From the NCBI GenBank assembly GCA_015847255.1, contig JADLZK010007672.1, forward strand, positions 47,203 to 111,202: a stretch of DNA of 64,000 nt, written 5' to 3'. Under the pieces are notes generated by a model. That model was not told the origin of the DNA and searched no databases. It worked only from the letters and a program-made list of their open reading frames with translations. The stretch is from Hyparrhenia diplandra. Its lineage: Eukaryota; Streptophyta; Magnoliopsida; Poales; Poaceae. Below are positions 21,686-34,138 of the stretch, one piece after another; position 1 is the first letter of the stretch, and each line of letters opens with the position of its first letter. The position numbers and the translations under genes were made by a program.

Positions 21686-22471
21686 TTACCGTCTGTTTGG
21701 TTGTGGAATTGGTGGGTTGGGTTCACTCCAACCCTCGATTTTGCGGATGACTCCAACGTTGGATTGGGTTGGCTCCAACCCTTATATTTGTTTAGATGGA
21801 GGGGTCAGAAAGGAGGAACGCTGCCCAATTTCACAGTGTTGCTACAGTGATCACAGGGTACTTTTGCACTAGAAACCCTGGACTTTCTTGAAATCAATAA
21901 AACCTGGATCCGCAAAACCTTCTCTCTAGCACTTTTACATCAGGAATCCTACAAGAGAAATCAAATTGAATTTTCGCCCTTTCTTCTTCTTGTTTGTACC
22001 ACGAGCTGCCGCCGCCGCCTTTGCGCGACCTCATCCTTCGGCCTCCTCCGCATCGGTATTTGGACCTCCCCAAGCGCGGCCTCCTCCTCCACACCAGTAT
22101 TTGGGTCTCCCACGCCGCGGCCTCCTCCGTAGGCGGCGCACCATGCGCTGCCTTCTCCATGGGCGACGCACCGGGCGCTAGACCTCCTCCGCGAGCGGCG
22201 CACCGATCGATGACCACGGGAGGCGACGTCGACCTGGAGCCCTGGCAAGCGGCGCCTCGGACGAAAGAAAGAGGCGAGCGGCTCCCCAACGGAACCCCGG
22301 CCGGAAGAAATCGGGGTTGTCTCCGTCCCTTTGATTTCAGCGGGCCGGAGCCGACCCGCATATTACCCGCGAATATTCGCCACAGGTTCAACCCGCTCCC
22401 CATCCAAACAACCCAAAAAGGGGTTCGACCCATCCGGGTTGGACTCATTCTTCCAACCAAACAGACAATTA
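21686..22471. mobile_element. PIF/Harbinger-like element private to unit A
   Basis: A 780-bp insert (21689-22468) with TTA on each side (21686-21688 and 22469-22471). Its left end CCGTCTGTTTGGTTG is mirrored by TTGTCTGTTTGGTTG from the right. At the matching place in unit B (about 53185) the flanking sequences meet directly, giving an empty site. The interior is GC-rich with CCGCCGCC-type sequence and an open frame of about 168 codons of low complexity. No transposase motif was recognised. Confidence 0.65.
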
Positions 22472-23654
22472 CTTTTTTTCCTCTCGCTCACAGCTTCTAA
22501 AAACATTTTTTTTTATCTTGGTACACTTTTTGGCAGTAAAACTTTTTTTTTTGTCTGTTTGCTATATATCACCAAACTTTATACGAGGTAGCACTTGTTT
22601 CTGTGTTTAGAGCTTCACTTTACCCGTCATCAAAAGGATCAGAAACACCAAATTTTGCTGGATGCTGCACATGCTGACCAATTTATGCATGCATCAGCTA
22701 GTCCTCTATAGCTAGCTACTAAGGCTATCCGGTGTGCTGTATAATTTCCTCTAGTACCACTATACCGGAAAACTCGTTGCACCGAGATACTGGATGTGCT
22801 ACAGTACCTCCCATGCGGTATTCCTGGCGTTTGTTGAGGGGCAACGCTACGCTCCAACGTAGCGTGGGGCCCACCCTCCTGTTGTGTATAGCCCAACCAC
22901 CGCCCAAGGAGTATAGTTTTAAATAGCCAGCTATAGCTACCAATATAGCCGGCTATAATTTCGAGAAAGGCTCCCGACACGACATTTAGCCAGCTATAGC
23001 CCGCTATAGCTCAGAACGGCAGCCCCGCCGCTTAAATGTCAAAGCCGGGCGATTTAAAACTAGGCCAAGGAGAGAAGGCGCAAGAAGGCGCCGCCGCCCG
23101 CCCGCGCGCGGCCCATGCACCGGCGCGAGGCTGCCTCCACCGGGCGAGCCAGCGGGAAGGGCGCCGGGGATCCGCCTGCGGACGGGCGGAGGAAGGGCCA
23201 CAGAGGGAGATCCGCCGCCCGCCGGAAGAGAACGGACCAGCCGCGGCAACAAGCCGCGCTACCGGTGTCATGGATGGGCAAGGCGGAGCTTGCGCCCGGG
23301 CCGTGGCGGAACCCGCCGCCCGGCAGCTTTATCCGGGCGCCATTGTAGAGAACGCCCGGAGAATGGGAGAAGATAGGTGTGCCATTTGAGAGAACAAGTC
23401 CACCGGAAAGATAGGTGCACCGCACGGCCGGACCACCGGCCCATGCCTTCGCCGCCACCACGTGTGCCGAGCTCTGCGGTGGCAACGGCAAGCCCGCATA
23501 CCCATCGCCGCCCTCCCGTGCTCGGCCGCTCATGAACGGTCCGCCCAGGGCAACCTCCCGAGCCCCCCGGCGCCGACCACCGCCACAACTTCGCCCTCAC
23601 TGGTGCTGACCAATTCGGGTACAACGGCGCCACGCTGCTTCCACAATCGATGTC
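22472..23654. other. Duplicated upstream block with GC-rich segment, unit A
   Basis: Matches about 53190-54220 in unit B at clearly lower identity than the TDC region. 23040-23650 is strongly GC-rich, with many overlapping frames on both strands but no consistent frame between the two units, so I do not call a gene. It may be a decayed gene 5' end or transposon-borne GC-rich DNA. Confidence 0.4.
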
Positions 23655-24345
23655 CGTTGGCCGGTCACCAGCGACATATTTTTTCCCGTCAACTTACTAC
23701 CATAAAGGGAGTAAAACTATACCTTTTATACTCATATGCATTTATCACTAATAAAATTCCACTTGTAGTGTCTAGTATTTTATTTTGCAGATTTATAATA
23801 AAAGCAAGTGGAAAATCGACCAAAGTACGCCATCGGGAAAGCGCATTATTGCAAAACACAAGCCCAGGAGCAAATCGACCCAAACCATCCAAATTGGGCC
23901 GAGACAAGCCCGGCCCACAACTTTTCAAGACGAAGGGCGACACCCCACCGAGACCGGGCGGCCGAAGCCAGGGGTGCGCAGCGACCACCACAGGTGCGGC
24001 CGCACCCTCCCCCGAGGCGATTTCGCCCAACCTCGGGAGGCGGTTCATGAACTTGCCAAATGGGTGTTACCACCGTGGGATGGTCGGTTTGCTCGATTAG
24101 GAAGGTTTACTGTGTCGGTTTTGGTGTAATTTAGCACTTAGGCCCCTCCTCCAAGTGTATAAGTAGACCCCCTCTCCTCCTCTCTCAACACACACCACTT
24201 GGAGTCCAGCAAACCAGCAATCTTCCTCTCTCTACCACCTCTACCTCTCTCTCTTCTTCTACTTCTTCTTTCTTCTTCTTCTTAGTTCTTGGTTAGCACT
24301 TGGAGTAGAAGAGCTACAAGGAGGGCTTGTCTCCTAGAAGAAAGT
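23655..24345 (+). mobile_element. Partial LTR of a Ty3-like retrotransposon
   Basis: Starts near CGTTGGCCGGTCACC (family start TGTTGACGGTCACC, seen at 26438) and is nearly identical to 28458-29150. It includes a TATA-like TATAAGTA around 24158 and the CT-rich leader. It stops matching the LTR at about 24345 and passes into A-rich internal sequence. Confidence 0.65.
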
Positions 24346-24570
24346 GCTCTTTTTGCTCCTTCCCGCATATGTTTCACAATTTGGTAATCGCAAAGGATGG
24401 TAAGTCCACTCGCGAATCTACCATATACTAACCATGCGAGGAAAAGACCAAAAAGCACGGGGTACAACCCCGATCCGATAGGCATTGAGCAAGCTTGGGG
24501 AGGACCCTACCAAGGTAATGAGAAACCTACACTCTCATCCTCTATCCATTACCTTCAAAAAAAAAATGTG

Positions 24571-24606
<36 letters not shown>

Positions 24607-26437
24607 TTTTATTATCAAAATAAACAAAAATATTTACTACACAAAAATCTAAAAGTAAATATTTTCAAAAAATAAGGTATATTTCAAAAAAAAAAAATGG
24701 GGTATACTTCAAAAAAAAAAAAAAAAATTTGGGTATATTTTTAAAAAAAAATATATATATGTTTTATAAAATATTTTAGTATCAAAATTAAAAAATATAT
24801 ATATAAAATCTATATAAAAAAAATCTTTATAAATCAAATAAATTCTTCTATAAGAAAAAAAACTAAGAAAATTATTTTCCTCAATAAAACATATTTTTGA
24901 ATAAATTTTTAGTATATAAAAAAAAAACTATAATCATTTTGTTCACCTTGCAATGTCTTTATCTCCATTGGATGAATCTTGTTTTTGTTTCATGCGTCCT
25001 TTTTTGTATGCTAGCATGTTATGGTTTTGGGAGTGGTGATCATTCATGATGATCATACTTTCATAGACTTTTTTGAATTGAGCATGGTGCTTAGGTCAAA
25101 AAGTTTACCCTAATCGGATTAGACATGGAGTCGAGTTTGATTATTGAATCGAGTCTGCGAGTGTAGAATTTGTCGACCATATGGACTAACCCCCTGCAGG
25201 AATTTATCAACATCATGAGGGTAAGTCCAAGAGATGACAATGGAGATCAGAAATTGTTTGGTGAACCAAAATAATAATGATAATGATAAAATAAAAAAAA
25301 TAAATAAAAACCTTTGAAACCCTAAGAATGGTTGTCCCGCTCTTCCAAGATTATCACAAGACAAGCTTGGGAGGGAGTCTAATGGCACGCTCAAAAGATG
25401 ATATTAATCAAAGATCAAATCATGGTGCAAAGGCTAGCAACGTTCATAAACCAAAAGTAAGTCAAAAGCTAGCTTGGGGAGGACTCCCACAAAGGTAACT
25501 CGTATCTCACATTCCATTTAGTTATTTTCTTATCTTATATGAATGATGAGGTATGAGAATAAAAAAAAAAAAGAAAAAAAAAAAAAAGACAAAAAGGGGA
25601 AGAAGAAAGAGAGAGGAGACTTATTCCATTCCATATATATGTGTTGTAGAAATGTTTTAGTTCTACCCCCATTTGAAATGATGAATAGTTGCTCTGTCTT
25701 ATATTTTGCCTCCATTGCCTAGTTTATAATTCGAATTTCTCTAAAGTTTGGGTTTAGTGGCTAAGTCTAAGAACTCATCAAAAAAAAAAACAACCCGATT
25801 CATGTGGGTTGCATAGGTCTGTATCTAGTCTAAGTTGTTGCCAAATATGATATGGTACAAATGGATTTGCTATGATTTCGTCCAAAAAGAGAAACTTGAC
25901 ATCCGGGAATCTAATTTAAAAGAAAAGAGAAATGATATGGGCTATGCTAAAAAAAAAAAAAAAAAGAGAGATAAAAATGGACATGTGTCCGAGGGCGAGT
26001 AGAGCCCACATCTTCAAAAAAAAAAAAAAAAAAAAAAGAGAGGAAATAAAAGACAAAAGTCTAGGGCGAGCAGAGCCCACCTCTCCCAAAAAAAATATAT
26101 ATATAGCAATAAAGCCCATACTTTCTCAAAAAACAAAATAGAACTTAAATAAATAAATCCGGATGAGAAAGTTGATCAAAAGGATGAATGAAAAGTATTT
26201 ACGTTATAACCGTTCTATCGGCAACCGCCCAAGGCTTTGAGAAAAGCTAAAAAGCCACGCTACGATGAAAGGTAATAAAGGGTGAGCAAAGGCATGCCAT
26301 TTTATTCAAACTCTAGTAGAAAATTTTATTATAACCCCGGCACTTGTGAAACATAATCGGCATAGTAGCAACTCCCGATCAACAACCAAGTACTTATCTT
26401 TGCTCGAGGACGCGCAAAGGGTAAGCTTTGGGGAGTT
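24346..26437 (+). mobile_element. Internal region of a non-autonomous LTR retrotransposon
   Basis: Low-complexity A-rich sequence with no gag or pol domain. GAGCAAGCTTGGGGAGGA (24487) and the similar TAGCTTGGGGAGGA (25469) recur. The region ends in a polypurine-tract-like AAAGGGTAAGCTTTGGGGAG directly before the LTR at 26438. The PPT position shows the 3' LTR follows. Lack of coding domains marks a non-autonomous or gutted element. Confidence 0.6.
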
Positions 26438-28297
26438 TGTTGACGGTCACCAACAACATATTTTTAACGTCAACATTCTACCAATAAGGGGGTGAAACTA
26501 TACCTTACTACACACATATATATTTATTATTGACATAATTCCACTTGTAGTGCCAAATAATGTTTTGCAGGATTTATATAAAAACCAAGTGGAAAATGCA
26601 CCAAACGGCGCCTCCCCGGAAAGCGCATTCACGAGAACATCAAGCCCAAGGGAGAAAAGTCCATAAAATATCAATATCCAAGCACAAGCCCAAGAGGTCG
26701 AGGCCGGGTCCAACATGAAATGATAAACGGACCCATTTGGACATGGGTTCAATATTTTGGGCATAACTTTCTCATAATGAAATCGGATTTCAGCGAGCGA
26801 ATACTCGAAACGAAGCTAACTCCGAGGCCCATGTGCTCATGCAAAGTTTCAGCCCAAACGGACAAAATATTGGTGCGGGCGCACCCTCCCAGAGAGGCCA
26901 AATCGGCCCATCTTCGTCCTGGCGGCCCATCTCGACCGAAAAAGTTTGGAGGTGGTGTTTGCTTGCCGAGTAAAACGGTGCGGGATTAGTACCAAATGGC
27001 TTAGCCAAGAGAGGATCCCATGGTGAAGGTCCTATAAATAGATGGGCACTCCCTCACTTGTAACACACACCACACAATGTAGCCTCTTTCTTCTTCTTCT
27101 TCTTCTCCCTCTTCTTCTTTTTTCTTCTTCTTCTTTCTTCTTCTTCTTCTTCTCTCTTCTTCTTCTTTTTCTTCTTCTTCTTCTTCTTCTTCCTCTTTCT
27201 TCTTCTTTTTTTAGTTTGTACTTAGAAGGAGTTTGGCAAGGATAATAAAAGAGAGCAAGACATTTTGGAGCTATGCGGTATGAGCAATTTAGAGTTCTTC
27301 ATTTTGTTCTTGTTCTCTAGTTATCAATATAGTCTTGTTCTTGAATTAGAGTAAAGTTCTTGTGATATAATCTTGGTTGAAGAACTAGTCTATAGTTCCT
27401 ATATCATGATCTTGTCTTATAGAACTTCGTGCTTAATTTATCATACATACATGTTTAGACCAAAGAGCTAGATCGATATGATGAGTTCTACCTAGAGTTA
27501 GCCTTGGTTGATGTTGGGTTGCGGGATTGATAGTCGTTCCATCGGGCGGTGCTCGGTAGAAGGACCCGGGGGACGGGTAAGCCTTGTTAACACATCGAGT
27601 AATAATCACTAGTGTAGACGTGGTGTGCGGGCTAGGGGTTGCCTATCTTTTGTGGCGCATCCCACGGTTGAGGGGGTAGGCGGTTTGGTCGTGACAAGTC
27701 TTGTCCGTCCCTTGAAATCCCCCACGTTCGGTGGCGCGGTGCTAATTGGGACAACGTTCTTTTGGTGGGCGGTGCCCGAAGTAATTTGGCGAGACCTTGG
27801 CGATCTTGAATTAGAATCTCTAACTTGGTTGAACATGTGTGTATATCGCTATCTTGACATGACTATCTAGGATATGCCACGCTCCATATTAGATTTATTC
27901 TTTTATTCATTCTTTTTTATATTTATCCTTGAGATTGGCTCAGTGTGTGTGTCAAGTAATCCTACTACCTATTTTATTTTACCCCTATTATGAGCATTGG
28001 TCTATTATACATTCGTGTCATCTTGACCATGTCCGAATTAGAGACTTTTACACCATGCCTTCCTTTGGGAAAAATATAAATAACGATACCCTGAATACTT
28101 CGGGTGAAATGCTACAATGATAGATCCGTGCGCTTGCGGATGAATATCTTCTTTGGCAAGATCTATCACCGTTGGCGTTCCCATTCGGATCACCGACATG
28201 GTGGTTTTACTTGGGAATGTCAGGCGCATTTCTGGCGCCGTTATTAGAGATGGGTTCTAAACACGTTTTCTAGTGATTGCGCTTAAGAAATGCAACA
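26438..28297 (+). mobile_element. LTR (1.86 kb), probable 3' LTR
   Basis: Begins TGTTGACGGTCACC right after the polypurine tract and ends near AAGAAATGCAACA; the short inverted ends TGTTGAC/GTCAACA are clearer in the copy ending at 31631. A promoter-like TATAAATA is at 27033-27040, followed by a long CTT-rich leader (27085-27215). Its 5' 0.8 kb is clearly diverged from the other LTR copies, while its 3' end matches 31440-31631. Confidence 0.65.
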
Positions 28298-28457
28298 CAT
28301 ACCCATCGTCGCCCGTGCTCGTTCCCGCTACTGAGCGGTCCATACAGGGCAACCTCACGAGCCCCCGGCGCCGACCACCGCCACAACTTCGCCCGCCGGT
28401 GGTCTTTGACCAATTCGGGTACAACGGCGCCCGACGCAGCGTTCCACACCGATAAAA
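28298..28457. repeat. Second copy of host flank between two LTRs
   Basis: About 160 bp (CATACCCATCG... to the LTR start) repeats 23495-23654, the host sequence just before the first LTR. Host DNA followed by LTR start is thus present twice in direct orientation (23495-24345 and 28298-29150), which needs a duplication or unequal exchange after insertion. Confidence 0.7.
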
Positions 28458-29915
28458 CGTTGGCGGCCGCCAAGCGACATATTTTTCCCGTCAACTTACT
28501 ACCATAAAGGGAGTAAAACTATACCTTTTATACTCATATGCATTTATCACTAATAAAATTCCACTTGTAGTGTCTAGTATTTTATTTTGCAGATTTATAA
28601 TAAAAGCAAGTGGAAAAATCGACCAAAAGTACGCCATCGGGGAAAGCGCATTATTACAAAACACAAGCCCGGGAGCAAATCGACCCAAACCATCAAAATT
28701 GGGCGAGACAAGCCCGGCCCATAACTTTTCAAGACGAAGGGCGACACCCCACCGAGACCGGGCCGGGCCGAGCCCGGTGGGGTCTTGGCCACCCCGGGTG
28801 CGGCCGCACCCTCCCCGAGGCGGTTTTACGCCAACCTCGGGAGGCGGTTCATGAACTTGCCAAATGGGTGTTACCACCGTGGGATGGTCGGGTTTGCTCG
28901 ATTAGGAAGGTTTACCAGGTCGGTTTTGGTGTAATTTAGCACTTAGGCCCCTCCTCCAAGTGTATAAGTAGACCCCCCTCTCCTCCTCTCTCAACACACA
29001 CCACTTGGAGTCCGGCAAACCGGCAATCTTCCTCTCTCTACCACCTCTACCTCTCTCTCTTCTTCTACTTCTTCTTTCTTCTTCTTCTTAGTTCTTGGTT
29101 AGCACTTGGAGTAGAAGAGCTACAAGGAGGGCTTGTCTCCTAGAAGAAAGTGCATTGGTAATATATCTTCTCAATAGAGCATTCTTCTATTTGCAAGTCT
29201 TATATCTATGTTCTTGGCCTAACTTATGAACTAGAGTATAGTCTTGTTCATGTTACGGTGTTGGTATATGAACTAGTATATAGTTTACATATCATAATCT
29301 TGACATGTTCATCTCGGTTCATCATCGATCATCATATGCCTAACTTGATTAGAGGTGGGATATCGGTTCGTTGTTCCTTCCGGGTTTGCTCTTGTTCTAG
29401 TCCGGTCCATTCGACGAGTGGGGATCTGGGGGACAAGAGTAGTGCTCGATATGCGAGCATGGTGCCCGGGTATTACGACACCTGCGGATATGAGTGCATG
29501 CCACGGTTGAGGGGGTAGGCGGCTTGGTCGTGACAAGCCTTGACCGGTCCCCTTTGAAATCGCCCCACGTTCGTATGTCTTTGTAGGAGTTTGTAAATGC
29601 TTCCCATCGGGCCGTATGGTATCAGGAGAGTCTCCCTGTTATCCTAGACTTAACCATGCCTAAATCGGTTTGCATATGATCCTAGCTATTCATTTGTATG
29701 GCCATGACTAGATACATTAGAATTACTCCATTAGATTATTCATTTATTCTTTATCTATTTTCTTTATCCTTTTGCTGGTGGATTCTTAAGTGTGTGTCAC
29801 ACTATCCATAAACCGTTATTTGCTTACCCCTGTTATGAACAATTTGGTCTAAGCAAACACATGTTCCTCTATTCGGATGCCATGCTAGCTTATTAATCAC
29901 ATGACTTCCTTTGGG

Positions 29916-31412
29916 AAAATATAAGAGTAAAGTCTATTTTTGGCCATCGAACTTTTGGCGAAGTCCAAGAATGACCATCGAACTCCAAAACCGGATATCT
30001 TTGACCATCTAACTCTTAAAACCGTTCACAATTGGCCATTGGACTGTTCTCGATGGGTGGTTTTAATGTTTTTATTTACAATTTAGTCCTTAGATCAATG
30101 GGAATTGTTATATATATATTGAGTTGATTATGGTGTGCCCTGCAAAATGAATCAAGAACTTGTGTTGGTGGATGCAATCAGTAGGTTGCTTTCTGTCAGA
30201 TTTCGAATGAAAAATGTTTGCCATGTATCCTCTGTTATGAATTAATAAATCTGTATTTCAGGCCGGACCTTTTACCTATTAGATGTGCAAGGTTCTCCTC
30301 TATTATGGCGTGTCCTCCATAAAACATGTTTTTCTCTCGCTATTTTAAATCAGTTCACTCAAAAACTATGTTTTTTTCACGCTATTTTAAATTTTTTATT
30401 ATTATTGTGTTACAAACATGAGCTCGCACATGAGCTCGCCCAATCGCATTTGGCGCCTATTGCCCTTTCACAAATATCCCTTACGGTTGTGGAGGCGAAG
30501 ATAAGCTACGGGCCACCGGTGGCGACTCCATGTTATACTTACCTGGTGCACAGGCACCAGGGTAAAATTTTTTTACCATTGAACGGATGTATTTTCACCA
30601 GATAATTTAATAAATTTATGTAAGGTACTTAAACAGTGCACTAGGGTTTATTTGCTTGTGGCTTCGTCACTGCGGGCCACTCAGCGTCTCAGCTTTTACC
30701 ATGTCCACCGCCGCCGTTCTTCCCTCCAAAGATTGACCCGAGCAGCCGTCGGCGGTGCCCAAAGCATGGCGCCCTCATGGCTGACCACGCAGCGGTGTCG
30801 CCGACGAATTTGTCGCGTCCCACGCCGCACCTCGGAGCACCACGCCCAGCGGTGGTGCGCGCCGGGCGTGGACCAGGACAAAGCTGTCACCTTCCGTCTC
30901 CGGTCTTGGCGTACGCCGCAGCGTCTAGCCGCTGGATCTCCCCATGGCGCCGCTCCGCCGCGGCCGACCCGATGCGCCGTGTTCTACACCTCCGCCATCC
31001 CGTGCACTCCTCCGTGGCCACCACCACGCGGTGCTAAGCGCTCCTCGACCGGCGGCCGGCGACAAGCGGTCGGCCGTGCATCGCGACGTCTGTACGCCCG
31101 AAGCCGGAGCTCTCCGACGAACCGTGCGGGCCACCGCTGGGCTTTGGACATGTACGCCTTGAGGGGACGCCAGCCGGGCGCGACGCCTGCTCGACGGGAT
31201 CCTGCCCCGGACCAAAGATCGAAATTGTCCGGGATCTAAGGACTAAATTGTAAATAAAAATATTAAAACCACCCATCGAAATAGCTCGATGGTCAATTGT
31301 GAACGGTTTTAAGAGTTAGATGGTCAAAGATATCCGGTTTTAGAGTTCGATGGTCATTCTTGGACTTCGTCAAAAGTTTGATGGCCAAAAAATGACTTTA
31401 CTCAAAATATAA
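29916..31412 (+). mobile_element. Pack-MULE-like element with long terminal inverted repeats
   Basis: The element 29925-31403 (1,479 bp) has terminal inverted repeats of about 171 bp (29925-30096 and 31233-31403), both starting GAGTAAAGTC when read inward. It is flanked by the perfect 9-bp duplication aaaatataa (29916-29924 and 31404-31412). The related LTR at about 28072 has the same sequence without the insert, an empty site. Long TIRs and a 9-bp duplication define a Mutator-like element. The interior lacks a transposase and holds a GC-rich block. Confidence 0.9.
30652..31239 (+). other. GC-rich cargo of the MULE, unidentified
   Basis: An abruptly GC-rich block inside an AT-rich element, with a 195-codon plus-strand frame rich in Arg, Pro and Ser and several overlapping frames on both strands. 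Composition suggests captured genic DNA, as in Pack-MULEs, but I recognise no protein in any frame. I would not call it a gene. Confidence 0.35.
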
Positions 31413-31631
31413 ATAACGATACCACGAATACTTCTGGGTGAAATGCTACAATGATAGATCCGCGGCGCCTGGATGAAATATCTAAGATGGCAAGATCTAT
31501 CCCGTTGACAATCCCTTTCGGATCACCGACATGGTGGTTTTACTTGGGAATGTCGGCGGCGCATTTTCGGGCGCTTTTATTGGGGATGGGTTTTATACTG
31601 TTTCCTTTGATTGCGCTAAGAAATGTCAACA

Positions 31632-33728
31632 ATGTCTATGTGGTCTGATCCCCACACGCTGGCACCCACCAATCGTAGCTTCTCGCTTGTCACGCGAGGC
31701 AGGCATCGTGTCGTGGAGGCCGTGCATGTACTACGTCGCGTGGCTACTGCAAGAACGGCTCCTCCTGCTGTTTCCTCCAAGGCGTGCTGGCGGGGGCGCG
31801 CAGAGCCACCAAGGACCGGAGATGGCCATCATCATATGCACCAAGGCCCTAGCCGCGCGCGCCGCCCGGCGTACCCCTTCTCGCCGTCGACCCGTAGCCA
31901 ATCAACCCCTGGTGCGCTCCCCTCGACCGACGGCGACCCAGCCTTGGCGCTCCTCACCGGGTCGGTAGCATTAGCGGAGGCGGAGCGGGCGGCGCACGAC
32001 GGGCGGGGCAGAGCGGGCGGGCGGTGGCTCATGCGCTCGCCGCGCGGGGAGGGGGAGAGAGCCGGGGGAGGGAGAAAGAGTGGGGAAGGGAGGTAAAAAA
32101 AAGGAAAAAAAAATCTGATGTGTATGTCCCACCTAGGTATAGAGGAGCATATATAGAGTAGAAACGAGTGCGGGAGAATTAAGTTTAGAGCAATCTTGAT
32201 GGCTAGGATAAAATATTATTTTCAAATAGGATGCAGATAGTCTGATTCAAGTCAAAAGTAGCGTGGGCAAGAATCTCAAGTCATAGAGCTGCATGCAGTA
32301 AATCCACATTATTAGCCGGCTGCTTGGCAGCACATTTGACTGCATCCTGGACGCCCGGACAACACCGTAACAGATCACGTACCAACCCAGGTAAAACTAT
32401 ATACGGTCTCTCGTGTGTTCATGTTTCATCAAATTAATTAATTCAACCGCTGACTGTGTACTCTCGATCGATCAACAGCGAAATTTCTCACCGACAGAAA
32501 ATCACTTTTTTACTAAAGCTAGGTATATACTGCAAGGTCGGCTAGGTAGGTACACGCAGGTAGGTAGGTGCATGGCAACAAAAAAAAAAAAAAAAAAAAA
32601 AATTAAAGGTGCACGCGAGACGACGGAGCCAAGTCAGTCGTCGTACGTCGTTGTGTTAGACGTGGTCGATTTTTAGTTCACAAGCGCAGATGCATGCGTC
32701 ACTGATTATTGAATGCTAGCTTATAGTCACTAATCAATTAAGTAGACATATACATTGCAATAAAATGTGTGAATTTGTTTGCTTAATGTTACTCCAAATT
32801 AAATATAGCACAAACAAATAGAACTTTGTATTATATTTTCATTTTTCATGTGGGGGTAGAATGGTCCTTTTACCCCTTACTTATAGAGCCAAAGAAGAGG
32901 CTGGCTATCATTTTTTACTGTTAGCGAGTATGTGCAATGTTATCTCATAACACAAATATTTTACCACCCAGATTTGACATGGTTTTTTAACTGGCATAAT
33001 TTGATATCTTTGATGCAAATCATGCCCTAAGTTTGTGCTTTGTATGTTGTAATTGTTGAACCTTAGATGACTAATTAATGGGAAAATGAGATAGGTCGTC
33101 TTAAGCAACTAGAAAATAAAATTAGGGGTAGAATTATTAAGATCTCTCTAATTTTTTGTTTCCCCGTAGCAACTGGCACAAACCTAGTAAAAAGGGGGGG
33201 GAAAAATGGAAACCACGATTTGCGGGGCCTGCCTGTATGGACCCTTTCGTGTAATCATAGTGGGCTTACTAGTATACTTATTGGGCTTTATATAGCTTTG
33301 TCACAGAACTGGGCTGGAGAGCGGAAGGCCTGATTACTGTGCGTTTGTGGACCGAGTAAGGAATGGGGTCTGAAGCAACGAAATCGAAACGACATTTGCC
33401 AAACTTCAGACGCTGTCAGGCGATGGGTTAATGGATGTACTGTTTGCCGCTTCTTGCTGTTGATGAGTTGACACAACAAGAGAATCATGATCAATGGCTA
33501 GCAATGTGGCCTGATTGTTTCAAATAAAACAGGCACCTCAAAAATGCCAAATGGCATCCCCATAAATAAATGACTAATAAAATTGCAGCAACATGAATAG
33601 ATAAGATCAAGTAGAGAATTAATCAATGCTCCATAGTTTTTTAATAAAAAGACAAAAGTTTTGATATAAAATAAACCATTTTCAGTAATGGTGGTGCCTT
33701 AATGATGTATTAGTAGAGAAAGCGACTT
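31632..33728. other. Resumed unit A sequence, no recognised gene
   Basis: Matches unit B from about 54227 to 56790 with many small differences. Contains an A run (32580-32601). The empty site for unit B's private Stowaway is near 32293-32297. A Helitron-like end, CCCGTAGCAACTGGCACAAACCTAG followed by T, ends at 33187 (equivalent 56088), but no 5' end was identified. Confidence 0.4.
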
Positions 33729-34138
33729 TCGATACACACATTAAGTCTCGGTTCTATTAAAGTTTGAGACTAAAGGGAGCATTATCCCGGCCTGCATGAC
33801 AAGCGAAAACCCCTTAATCCCAATTTGTAATATGAACCGGGACTGAAAGCCATCGTTTAGTCTCGGTTGGTATTATCAACACGGACTTTAGTCCCCGTTG
33901 GTAATACCAACCGGGACTAAAGGTAACCTTTTAGTCTTTGGTTGGTGTTACCAACCCGTACTAAAAGTTTTCCACCTAGGATTAAAGGCCCCTACAGGTC
34001 GATTCAAAAGAGTGCGCTGAGAATTGTGTCACATGTGGTGTGCAAGTGAGTTAGTAAGAAATCTATGTGTAATGTAAGGGGTCTTAGGTCCGAATCTCAC
34101 ACACTACGAGAGAGGTTTCTGAAATTCATTTGTTTTTT
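33729..34138. mobile_element. GGGACTAAA-type subterminal repeats, CACTA-like (unit A)
   Basis: Repeated GGTTGGTATTACCAACC and GGGACTAAAG motifs in both orientations (33840-33990), the pattern in subterminal regions of rice CACTA elements of the Rim2/Hipa type, known to me from the family only. The matching block in unit B is 56790-57170. No clean CACTA terminus was found. Confidence 0.45.

Larger units (their letters stand above)
28458..31631 (+). mobile_element. LTR, interrupted by a Mutator-like element
   Basis: Starts CGTTGGCGGCCGCC and ends AAGAAATGTCAACA at 31631. Removing the insert at 29925-31403 and one target copy leaves about 1.69 kb, similar to the LTR at 26438-28297. After 31631 the unit A host sequence resumes at the point matching 54227 in unit B. 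Probably a solo LTR or the outer LTR of a rearranged element. Confidence 0.65.
12161..34138. repeat. Tandem duplication unit A
   Basis: From 12161 (GGCCGAGATTGCC) the sequence is repeated in the same orientation and order from 34455. Landmarks shared with unit B: the SINE, Stowaway, LINE fragments, 602-bp MITE, 16.7-17.2 kb repeats, TDC copy, GC-rich block and GGGACTAAA repeats. Homology is interrupted in unit A by a PIF-like element (21689-22468) and LTR-retrotransposon sequence (23655-31631). It runs out at about 34138, roughly 315 bp before unit B starts. By eye the pairs are near-identical up to the TDC 3' half and clearly more diverged beyond it. Confidence 0.9.

Noticed and set aside
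27085..27215. CTT-rich tract as a coding poly-Leu/Ser protein
   Set aside because: Simple repeat in the LTR leader.
30652..31239. 195-codon frame in the Pack-MULE as a real gene
   Set aside because: No domain, biased composition and competing frames. Recorded only as cargo.
33150..33187. A complete second Helitron ending at 33187 and 56088
   Set aside because: Only a degenerate hairpin-CTAG 3' end is present; no matching 5' TC end was found.
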